Of a stretch of 64,000 nt of DNA, positions 34,228-41,007 are shown one piece after another. Position 1 is the first letter of the stretch. Each line of letters opens with the position of its first letter. A program made the translations under genes and the position numbers. Location: the NCBI RefSeq assembly GCF_002288635.1, contig NZ_NRSW01000001.1, positions 2,623,852 to 2,687,851 of the forward strand. The letters are read 5' to 3'. Under the pieces are notes generated by a model. The model was not told the DNA's origin. It was given only the letters and a program-made list of their open reading frames with translations, and searched no databases. This DNA comes from Mucilaginibacter sp. MD40 (GTDB lineage Bacteria; Bacteroidota; Bacteroidia; Sphingobacteriales; Sphingobacteriaceae).

Positions 34228-36621
34228 CTATTTATTCTTATCCAGTACTTCAAAATTTATGTTGATAGTATTACCAGCGCCATCAACCAGTGTGAGCTTA
34301 TGTTTACCGGGCGTTGGATTTAAAGCCATTTGCTGATAAGCACTGCTTTGCCCAACAAATGTACCATCCAGATGCCAGAAAATTTTGCTACCAACTACAC
34401 GATGCGCCGCGTTGCAAATCATTCTGCCACGTTTGCCATCGGCCTCAAGGGGGACATAAACTTTTGCGCCGTCCTTGGGATATATCAATTCCATCGGGTT
34501 GGCATCATTTTGCTCACACCCCGGTGCAAAAGGTGGCAGAACATGGTAGCGGTAATTTTTGGTCTTGTAATAATATTCCATGGATGGCGGCAGCACAAAC
34601 CAGGGCTGATTTACCATCTTATCCGGTGAAACGCAGTTCGCCGTAACCTGGTATTTTCGATCTGCCGACAGATGTACCATTTTATGCCACGGGCAAACCG
34701 ATGCTTTCAAACAAGTTTTAGGTACATACTGCTCAACCGGATCAGTACAGTACTGCCCGGCGCGGTAACCACTTTCCGTGCAAACGTTGAGCTTTACTAA
34801 CTCGCCTAATGGCACATCAAACCATTCGCGCGCAGCAGGCAACAAGCGAAATATCTCAAATAAAACCGGCGCGGCGGTATTTATTCCGGTTAATCCCGGT
34901 CTGCCCTCGCCATCGGTATTGCCTACCCACACTCCTACCACATATTTGGGCGTAACACCAATTGCCCAGCCGTCCCTAAAACCGAAACTGGTACCCGTTT
35001 TCCAGGCTACACGCTGGCTGGAGCTGAACTGTTGCCAAAGCATTTCTTCGCCTGGGCGCATCACTTCCTCCATTGCCTGCAGGGTGTAATAAATTGAACC
35101 GGCATCAAGCAGGCCGTTGTTTTGCAGATTTGACTGCTTCAAGGCAGTGTAAAAATATTGTGGGTGATGGTAATCGTTAGCATCATATTTACCGCCGTTT
35201 TTGTTGTAATGGTTAAGCACGCGTGCCATATCCGCATAGGCGCCGGTAAGCTCCCATAAGGTATTTTCACCGCCTCCCAGGATAAGCGCGAGCCCGTAAT
35301 GATCTGCCGGTTGGTTTAGTGTAGTGATACCGGTTCGTTTCAACATATCATAAAAACGCTCGTACTTGTATTGTTGCAGCATTTTTACTGCGGGCACGTT
35401 TAACGAGCGCGATAGCGCGTTGGATGCCGGTACGGCGCCATCATACCCGAGATCAAAGTTCTCGGGGTGGTAACCCGCAATTTGTGTAGGCACATCAGGT
35501 ATTAAACTGTTGGGCAATATCAAGCCATCGTGCAGCATACTGGCGTATAACAACGGTTTGAGCGTACTACCCGGACTTCGCGGTGCGCTTATCACATCTA
35601 CATCGCTTTCAGTTTCCGGATCTTCACGATGCGAAACATTGCCCACATAAGCTAAAGTAGCGCCGGTTTCCACATCCAGCACAACTGCGGCGAGGTTATT
35701 GATGTCGTTAGCTTTTAATACCTGGTGATGCTTTTCTACAACATCTACTACCTGTTGCTGCAGGTTGCTTTTAATGGAGGTAGTGATGCGGGTATCAGAT
35801 AGGTTAGCAGCCTTAGCATCAGCTTTAAAACGTTGCAGTAAATGAGGAGCAAGCTGCGGTAGTGGCATAGGCTTATCAGGCACCGGCTCAAAACGCGCCA
35901 GGGCTGCGGTAGTACTGTCAATGGTACCTTGCTTTTGTAAACGAGCGAGCAGCAAGTTACGTTTCTTCAATAATATCCGTCTGTTCTTGCCCGGGTGTAC
36001 CAGCGATGGTGAGTTGGGAAGCACGGCCAACGCTGCCATTTCGCCCCAGGATAGTTTATCAGCGCTTCGACCAAAGTATCGCCAGGCCGCTGCATCCAAT
36101 CCTATTACATTACTGCCAAAAGGTGCATTACTGGCGTATAAAGCCATGATCTCTTTTTTACTGTAACCCAATTCCAGCCGCATTGCCATCATGATCTCCG
36201 CAATCTTATTCCAAATGGTACGGTTGTGGTGGGTGGCTAAACGGATCACCTGCATGGTAATGGTGCTGCCTCCGCTGGTTACCCGCTTGTTACGCAGGTT
36301 TTGCTTAACGGCCCTGCCAAATGCCAAAGGGTCAAATCCCCAGTGGTGGTTAAAACGCTTATCTTCAAAGGCGATGATACATTTGCTGAATTTATCCGGA
36401 ACGTTAGGATTATAAGGGAAACGCCATTGTCCGTCTTCGGCGATGGAAGCGCCCAGTAATTGTCCTTTGTCATCATCAATCACATATGATGTGGAGCTTT
36501 TGAATAAAGGCTTTGGCAGGCAAAATGCAAACCAAATCAACAAAGCCAGTAAAATAGCGGCACTAATAATTACTTTTGGCCGTTTAACGTACTGTTTTAA
36601 ACTTTTTTTACTGATTTGCAT
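34228..36621 (-). CDS. pbpC: Penicillin-binding protein 1C
   Basis: 797-residue inner-membrane enzyme facing the periplasm. One membrane anchor (residues ~17-36) precedes a GT51 glycosyltransferase (catalytic E86 in FEDKRFNHHWG; RVTSGGSTITMQVIRL) and a transpeptidase with S352-T-L-K355, S406-L-N408 and K541-T-G. A C-terminal BiPBP_C domain ends in GKHKLTLVDGAGNTININF. PBP1C polymerises and cross-links peptidoglycan. The usual partner, a large alpha-2-macroglobulin lipoprotein (yfhM), is not next to it in this window. The exonuclease gene follows after 9 bp. Confidence 0.95.
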   Translation of the reverse strand: MQISKKSLKQYVKRPKVIISAAILLALLIWFAFCLPKPLFKSSTSYVIDDDKGQLLGASIAEDGQWRFPYNPNVPDKFSKCIIAFEDKRFNHHWGFDPLAFGRAVKQNLRNKRVTSGGSTITMQVIRLATHHNRTIWNKIAEIMMAMRLELGYSKKEIMALYASNAPFGSNVIGLDAAAWRYFGRSADKLSWGEMAALAVLPNSPSLVHPGKNRRILLKKRNLLLARLQKQGTIDSTTAALARFEPVPDKPMPLPQLAPHLLQRFKADAKAANLSDTRITTSIKSNLQQQVVDVVEKHHQVLKANDINNLAAVVLDVETGATLAYVGNVSHREDPETESDVDVISAPRSPGSTLKPLLYASMLHDGLILPNSLIPDVPTQIAGYHPENFDLGYDGAVPASNALSRSLNVPAVKMLQQYKYERFYDMLKRTGITTLNQPADHYGLALILGGGENTLWELTGAYADMARVLNHYNKNGGKYDANDYHHPQYFYTALKQSNLQNNGLLDAGSIYYTLQAMEEVMRPGEEMLWQQFSSSQRVAWKTGTSFGFRDGWAIGVTPKYVVGVWVGNTDGEGRPGLTGINTAAPVLFEIFRLLPAAREWFDVPLGELVKLNVCTESGYRAGQYCTDPVEQYVPKTCLKASVCPWHKMVHLSADRKYQVTANCVSPDKMVNQPWFVLPPSMEYYYKTKNYRYHVLPPFAPGCEQNDANPMELIYPKDGAKVYVPLEADGKRGRMICNAAHRVVGSKIFWHLDGTFVGQSSAYQQMALNPTPGKHKLTLVDGAGNTININFEVLDKNK

Positions 36622-36646
36622 TATTGCCCGGCGTAAATATCACCCA

Positions 36647-37372
36647 ATGAAAATAGATAAATTATCAATAATTATCCCTGCTTATAACGAAGGCGGTACC
36701 ATTCACCTTATTTTAAACAAGATAAAAGTGGTTGAATTAATGGATAATATTCAAAAGGAGATTATTATTGTTGACGATTGCTCAAGCGATAATACAGAAC
36801 AGGCCATCGCGGCTTACTGCAATGAGAACCCTGACCTCAATATACGCTACTTTAAACACCCGGTTAATAAAGGTAAAGGAGCCGCACTGCACACCGGCAT
36901 AGCCCAGGCAACAGGCAATTATACTATTATACAGGATGCCGACCTGGAGTACGACCCGGCAGAATACAATGACCTGCTGAAACCTATTTGCAAAGGCTTC
37001 GCCGACGTGGTTTACGGCTCGCGCTTTATGGGAAGCAACCCGCATCGTATACTTTTCTTTTGGCATACTATAGGTAACCGTTGGCTTACATTCTTAAGCA
37101 ATTTGCTTAGCAATTTAAACCTTACGGATATGGAAACTTGTTACAAGTTATTTGACACCAAGTTATTACAATCGCTTAAATTGAAAGAGAAACGCTTTGG
37201 TTTTGAGCCGGAGGTTACCATCAAAATGTCGCGTGTGCCACAAATACGTATCTACGAGGTGGGCATCTCTTACTATGGCCGTACCTACGATGAAGGCAAG
37301 AAAATAGGCTGGAAAGACGGGTTCCGCGCAATTTACTGCATTTTGAAATACGGCCTTTTCAGCACAAAATAA
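36647..37372 (+). CDS. Glycosyltransferase family 2 (dolichol-phosphate-mannose synthase-like)
   Basis: 241-residue GT-A glycosyltransferase: KLSIIIPAYNEGGTIHLIL, EIIIVDDCSSDNT (first D motif), NKGKGAALHTGI, YTIIQDADLEYDP (DXD-like) and YGRTYDEGKKIGWKDG near the C-terminus. The last motif is typical of polyprenyl-phosphate hexose synthases. Start at ATG 36647; longer frames into pbpC are spurious. It abuts trmN6, whose ATG follows its stop directly, and a phosphoesterase gene completes the operon. Confidence 0.9.
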   Translation: MKIDKLSIIIPAYNEGGTIHLILNKIKVVELMDNIQKEIIIVDDCSSDNTEQAIAAYCNENPDLNIRYFKHPVNKGKGAALHTGIAQATGNYTIIQDADLEYDPAEYNDLLKPICKGFADVVYGSRFMGSNPHRILFFWHTIGNRWLTFLSNLLSNLNLTDMETCYKLFDTKLLQSLKLKEKRFGFEPEVTIKMSRVPQIRIYEVGISYYGRTYDEGKKIGWKDGFRAIYCILKYGLFSTK

Positions 37373-38071
37373 ATGAGCATTTTTAAGTTCAAGCAGTTTG
37401 ATGTTGACCAAACCGGCTGCGCCATGAAGGTGAATACCGATGGCGTTTTGCTCGGTGCCTTAGCCAACGGTACTACAGCCAGACGAATACTGGATATAGG
37501 TGCCGGAACTGGTGTTGTGGCGCTGATGCTGGCACAACTTTTTACGCAGGCTTACGTAGATTCGGTCGAGATTGACGACAATGCCGCTGATACCGCCGCC
37601 AACAACTTCGCCAACTCAAAGTTTGCCGAACGTTTACAACTCTTTAAGGGCGACTTCGCCAACCTTGAGCGCAAAGAATACGACCTTATAGTTTCCAACC
37701 CGCCATTCTTTATTGATTCCCTAACATCAGCAAAACAAAACAAAACACTTGCACGTCATACGGATAGCTCTTTTTTTGATAGATTGGTGAGATTCGCCGC
37801 TGAAAATTTAAGTGCTAACGGAATTTGTCAATTAATACTGCCCGTAGCAACCGCCGACTTAGTTAAAGGTATATTGGTTGCAAACTCATTACACTTGCAG
37901 GATGTTATCAATATCAGATCATTTGCGGCCGACGTTCCTCACCGCGAGATAATAACTTTTGGTAAAGCTGATGAAACTATCGATCCAACTGACGTAGTAA
38001 TTTATGAAGCACCGAAAGTCTACACAACACAGTACACATTTCTTTTAAAGGATTTTTTGACCATATTTTAG
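37373..38071 (+). CDS. tRNA1(Val) adenine-37 N6-methyltransferase (TrmN6/YfiC-like)
   Basis: 232-residue SAM-dependent methyltransferase. QTGCAMKVNTDGVLLGA at the start, the SAM loop ILDIGAGTGVVALMLA, and the catalytic NPPF motif in YDLIVSNPPFFIDS identify the TrmN6 family, which methylates A37 of valine tRNA. It is translationally adjacent to the GT2 gene (no gap) and the phosphoesterase gene (1 bp gap). Confidence 0.92.
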   Translation: MSIFKFKQFDVDQTGCAMKVNTDGVLLGALANGTTARRILDIGAGTGVVALMLAQLFTQAYVDSVEIDDNAADTAANNFANSKFAERLQLFKGDFANLERKEYDLIVSNPPFFIDSLTSAKQNKTLARHTDSSFFDRLVRFAAENLSANGICQLILPVATADLVKGILVANSLHLQDVINIRSFAADVPHREIITFGKADETIDPTDVVIYEAPKVYTTQYTFLLKDFLTIF

Positions 38072-38072
38072 C

Positions 38073-38567
38073 ATGCAACGCATAGGCCTTATATCCGACA
38101 CTCACAGCTATCTCGATGATGCCGTTTTTAAACATTTTGATAAATGTGGTGAGATATGGCACGCAGGAGATTTTGGCACCCTTGAACTGGCTGACCAGCT
38201 TGCCGCGTTTAAGCCTACACGCGGCGTTTATGGTAATATTGATGGTGCAGACATTCGCCGCGTTTATCCCGAGCACCTACGTTTTAAATGTGAAGAAGTA
38301 GATGTATGGATGACACACATTGGAGGTTATCCGGACAGGTATAGTCCGCTGGTGAAGCCGGAGATCTATAATAATCCACCACAATTATTCATTACAGGGC
38401 ATTCACATATCCTAAAAGCCATTTACGATAAAAAGATCAGTTGCCTGCACCTTAACCCGGGCGCGGCAGGAAAACATGGTTGGCATAAAGTGCGTACATT
38501 AATGCGCTTTAGTATTACTGCTGATAAAATCCACGACCTGGAAGTAATAGAATTGGGAGGTCGATAA
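38073..38567 (+). CDS. YfcE/MJ0936-type metallophosphoesterase
   Basis: 164-residue cytoplasmic phosphodiesterase of the calcineurin-like fold: RIGLISDTHSYLD, WHAGDFGT, GVYGNIDGADI, MTHIGGYPD and FITGHSHILK supply the expected metal ligands. HLNPGAAGKHGWH closes the fold. Relatives hydrolyse phosphodiesters such as bis-pNPP or nucleotides; the natural substrate is unknown. Third gene of the GT2-trmN6 operon. Confidence 0.9.
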   Translation: MQRIGLISDTHSYLDDAVFKHFDKCGEIWHAGDFGTLELADQLAAFKPTRGVYGNIDGADIRRVYPEHLRFKCEEVDVWMTHIGGYPDRYSPLVKPEIYNNPPQLFITGHSHILKAIYDKKISCLHLNPGAAGKHGWHKVRTLMRFSITADKIHDLEVIELGGR

Positions 38568-38597
38568 TTTACTGTTAAAAGCTTGCAGTTGTCGGTT

Positions 38598-39068
38598 TTA
38601 GGATTGATACCCGTTAGCTGCCTCCATTTCAAAAACAGAGTCGATCAGGAGGTCTTTCTGTTTTGCTGCAGCTACCGCGAGTTGGTCGCAACGTTCGTTT
38701 TCGGGATGGCCGTTGTGGCCGCGCACCCAAACAAACTTTACTTTGTGCAATTTAGCGATGTTAAGATACCGCATCCAAAGATCTTTGTTTTTTTTGCCGG
38801 CAAATCCTTTGGCAACCCACCCGTTTACCCAGCGTTTCTCAATGGCGTCTATCACGTACTTAGAGTCGGAATAGACGGTGACGTTTTGATTGGGAGATTT
38901 TAATGCTTCCAAAGCCGTGATAACAGCCAGCAACTCCATACGGTTATTGGTAGTTTTACGGAAACCGGCTGATAGCTCCTTGTAATGCTGCCCCGAACGC
39001 AAGATAACACCATACCCCCCCGGACCAGGATTGCCGCTTGAAGCACCATCTGTAAAAATCTCAATCAT
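38598..39068 (-). CDS. rnhA: Ribonuclease HI
   Basis: 156-residue enzyme that cuts RNA in RNA-DNA hybrids. All four acidic ligands are visible: FTDGASSGNPGPGGYG (Asp), NNRMELLAVITALE (Glu), VYSDSKYVIDAI (Asp) and NERCDQLAVAAA (Asp). VRGHNGHPENE supplies the catalytic His. Length is normal for bacterial RNase HI. The -7 element TACATTTG ends four bases before the ATG, so the mRNA may be nearly leaderless. Confidence 0.95.
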   Translation of the reverse strand: MIEIFTDGASSGNPGPGGYGVILRSGQHYKELSAGFRKTTNNRMELLAVITALEALKSPNQNVTVYSDSKYVIDAIEKRWVNGWVAKGFAGKKNKDLWMRYLNIAKLHKVKFVWVRGHNGHPENERCDQLAVAAAKQKDLLIDSVFEMEAANGYQS

Positions 39069-39072
39069 GGGG

Positions 39073-39080
39073 CAAATGTA
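39073..39080 (-). promoter_or_regulatory. -7 element directly before rnhA
   Basis: TACATTTG on the minus strand (39080-39073) matches TAnnTTTG. Only CCCC separates it from the ATG at 39068, implying a very short or absent 5' leader. Confidence 0.5.
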
Positions 39081-39120
39081 AGAAATCAGATAGTACAGAA
39101 AACTAAATTAAGAAAAGACA

Positions 39121-39152
39121 AAAAAAGCCCCGATATTGCTATCAGGGCTTTA
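39121..39152 (-). terminator. Terminator of tRNA-Leu(TAG)
   Basis: Minus-strand hairpin AAGCCC-(T)-GAT / ATC-(G)-GGGCTT with loop AGCAAT, followed by a T7 tract, starting nine bases after the tRNA. Confidence 0.85.
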
Positions 39153-39160
39153 AATTACAG

Positions 39161-39242
39161 TGCGGAAGAAGGGACTCGAACCCCCACGCCTCGCGGCGCC
39201 AGATCCTAAGTCTGGTGCGGCTACCAATTACGCCACTTCCGC
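39161..39242 (-). tRNA. tRNA-Leu(TAG)
   Basis: 82-nt class II tRNA on the minus strand: acceptor GCGGAAG/CTTCCGC, D arm GGCGTAATTGGTAGCC, anticodon stem CCAGA/TCTGG with loop CTTAGGA (anticodon TAG), long variable arm and T arm GGGGGTTCGAGTCCC. Reads CUN leucine codons. Confidence 0.95.
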
Positions 39243-39262
39243 GTTTGGTTTTTAAGAGACCG

Positions 39263-39270
39263 CAAAGATA
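39263..39270 (-). promoter_or_regulatory. -7 element of tRNA-Leu(TAG)
   Basis: TATCTTTG on the minus strand matches TAnnTTTG and lies 20 bases before the tRNA. The nearest TTG is about 24 bases further up, slightly farther than usual. Confidence 0.55.
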
Positions 39271-39324
39271 GCGTTTATATATAAACTATAAAATCAAAAG
39301 CTGTAATTTTATGTATCTGCCTCA

Positions 39325-40113
39325 TTATTTGGTAGTAATTTTTTTCATCAGGCTGATAAAGTACGCCGGCGAGTATAGCAAACGACTCCCATACCAAGAG
39401 AAAAGTTCGCCATCAACCAGGTTTACCCGCGTGTTCGGCAACAACTTTTTAAACTCCTGTATGTGCTTTTCGGCAAATGGATAAGGCTCTGAAGAGAGCA
39501 GCAAAACATCAGGATTCAATTTTTTCAGTTCATCATCTGTCAATACAGGATACCTGCCTTCTTTCACGAGGTTATTGAAACCGCAGCTTTGCAGCATGTC
39601 ATGTATGAAAGTGTCCGCTCCGGCGGCCATATAAGGATTTTTCCAAATGAGGTAAACGCAACTCAAAGTTGCTGACAAGCCCTTCAGTGTTTTAAAGCCC
39701 GATTTGATTTCGCTTGCTATCTGCTTGGCTTTTTCAGTTGTGGCTGTTATCTGCCCCACATGCTCGATCATGTCGAGCGCCGTATCCAGGTCGTTTATAT
39801 CGCTTATCCAAACCGGGTAGTGCTGCATCAAAGCTTCTATCTGGTTTTGCTCGTTCTCTTCCTTGTTGGCGATAATCAGATCGGGCTTAAGGGAATAGAT
39901 CACCTCCATATTCAGTTGCTTTGTACCGCCGACTTTGGTTACATGCTTCATCTTATCTGCCGGGTAGATGCAGAACTTAGTGATGCCTACGACCCTATCT
40001 GCCAGGCCGAGATCAAACAGTAGCTCTGTTTGTGAGGGCACCAGCGAGATGATGCGTTTGGGCCTATCCGGGATATCAACGGCACGGTTCATCTGATCAA
40101 CAAATAGCGGCAT
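39325..40113 (-). CDS. BtuF-like helical-backbone metal receptor
   Basis: 262-residue periplasmic-binding-protein-like fold for vitamin B12 or iron-chelate uptake: RPKRIISLVPSQTELLFDLG, VGITKFCIYP, VGGTKQLNMEVIYSLKPDLI and the long backbone helix before ADTFIHDMLQSCGFNNL. No signal peptide or lipobox is visible at the start MPLFVDQMNRAVDIP. It may therefore stay in the cytoplasm or have an unrecognised export route. No permease or ATPase gene is adjacent. Divergent from hscB. Confidence 0.86.
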   Translation of the reverse strand: MPLFVDQMNRAVDIPDRPKRIISLVPSQTELLFDLGLADRVVGITKFCIYPADKMKHVTKVGGTKQLNMEVIYSLKPDLIIANKEENEQNQIEALMQHYPVWISDINDLDTALDMIEHVGQITATTEKAKQIASEIKSGFKTLKGLSATLSCVYLIWKNPYMAAGADTFIHDMLQSCGFNNLVKEGRYPVLTDDELKKLNPDVLLLSSEPYPFAEKHIQEFKKLLPNTRVNLVDGELFSWYGSRLLYSPAYFISLMKKITTK

Positions 40114-40157
40114 ATTTTTAGCTTGATTTCTACAGCAGTAAAATTAGTAGTTTTGCG

Positions 40158-40685
40158 ATGATGAATTATTTTGAATTTTACGACATACCGGAGAGTTTTC
40201 ACCCGGATGCCGCTCATATAAAGAAACAGTTTTACGCTTTAAGCAAGCAGTTCCACCCGGATTTCCATGCCAATGCCGACGATGAAAAGCAACAGGAAAT
40301 ACTGGAACTTTCTACATTAAACAATAAGGCTTACCAGACTTTAAGTGACCCAAATAAGGTCTTGGAATACATTTTAAAGCTGCATGACCTGGTAAGCGAG
40401 GGTGCGAAACCACAATTACCTGCAGATTTTTTAATGGAAATGATGGACATTAATGAGCGCCTGATGGAAATTGAAAGTGCCGAACAGTTTGGCGAGATCA
40501 GCGCGGAAGTTGCTGCCATTGAGGGTGATATGAACCAGGAACTGAACAGCCTCACCCGCGATTACGACACTCTGAACGATACCGCCAAAGAAAACCGATT
40601 GAATGAAATTGCAAATATCTACTACAGACAAAAATATCTTTTGCGAATTAAAGAGAGTTTAGATACATTTGCAGCCCGCTTATAA
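40158..40685 (+). CDS. hscB: Fe-S assembly co-chaperone HscB
   Basis: 175-residue J-protein that stimulates HscA during transfer of iron-sulfur clusters from IscU. N-terminal J domain with the HPD motif at residues 33-35 (SKQFHPDFHA), then the C-terminal helical bundle (FLMEMMDINERLMEIE, ENRLNEIANIYYRQKYLLRI). No other isc/suf genes are in the window. A TAGTTTTG element lies two bases before the ATG, so a leaderless transcript, perhaps from the second ATG, is possible. Its last codons contain the promoter of the following tRNA. Confidence 0.9.
   Translation: MMNYFEFYDIPESFHPDAAHIKKQFYALSKQFHPDFHANADDEKQQEILELSTLNNKAYQTLSDPNKVLEYILKLHDLVSEGAKPQLPADFLMEMMDINERLMEIESAEQFGEISAEVAAIEGDMNQELNSLTRDYDTLNDTAKENRLNEIANIYYRQKYLLRIKESLDTFAARL
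40641..40671 (+). promoter_or_regulatory. tRNA-Leu(CAA) promoter inside the end of hscB
   Basis: TTG at 40641-40643, a 20-base spacer and TACATTTG at 40664-40671 match the Bacteroidota promoter. They lie within the last 15 codons of hscB, 34 bases ahead of the tRNA. Confidence 0.75.
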
Positions 40686-40704
40686 GCAAATATGCTTAGC
40701 AAAT

Positions 40705-40784
40705 GCCCAGATGGCGGAATTGGTAGACGCGCTGGTCTCAAACACCTGTGGGAAACCGTGCCGGTTCGACTCCGGCTCTGGGTA
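40705..40784 (+). tRNA. tRNA-Leu(CAA)
   Basis: 80-nt class II tRNA with acceptor GCCCAGA/TCTGGGT, D arm GCGGAATTGGTAGACGC, anticodon arm CTGGT-CTCAAAC-ACCTG (one T-T mismatch; anticodon CAA), short variable arm and T arm GCCGG-TTCGACT-CCGGC. Reads UUG codons. A decayed copy lies 2.7 kb downstream. Confidence 0.9.
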
Positions 40785-40786
40785 CA

Positions 40787-40820
40787 AAACCGAAGTAACT
40801 GTTGTTACTTCGGTTTTTTT
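40787..40820 (+). terminator. Terminator after tRNA-Leu(CAA)
   Basis: 13-bp perfect arms AAACCGAAGTAAC / GTTACTTCGGTTT with loop TGTT, followed by more T residues, 3 bases after the tRNA. Confidence 0.9.
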
Positions 40821-40982
40821 ATGCTCTAAAATCTCAAATACTCAACATCCTAAACGTTTATTTGGTGTTATTTTGCAAGCATATCCACCCCTATCCCAAC
40901 CTTAAATTACATTCAGGCTAAACATTTAAATAACTAATTGTTAAGCTTTTGTTATGCCGATAAATCAACCAAAGCATTGCAC

Positions 40983-40990
40983 TAAATTTG
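40983..40990 (+). promoter_or_regulatory. -7 element of the YncE/phosphoesterase gene
   Basis: TAAATTTG matches TAnnTTTG, 18 bases before the ATG at 41008. No TTG at the expected distance. The rest of the 187 bases between the tRNA terminator and this gene shows nothing else I can name. Confidence 0.45.
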
Positions 40991-41007
40991 AGCGATAAAA
41001 CTTTACT

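Noticed and set aside
36443..36646. N-terminal extension of the GT2 glycosyltransferase
   Set aside because: It would overlap pbpC on the other strand and adds 68 residues unrelated to the GT-A fold; the ATG at 36647 directly precedes the first beta strand.
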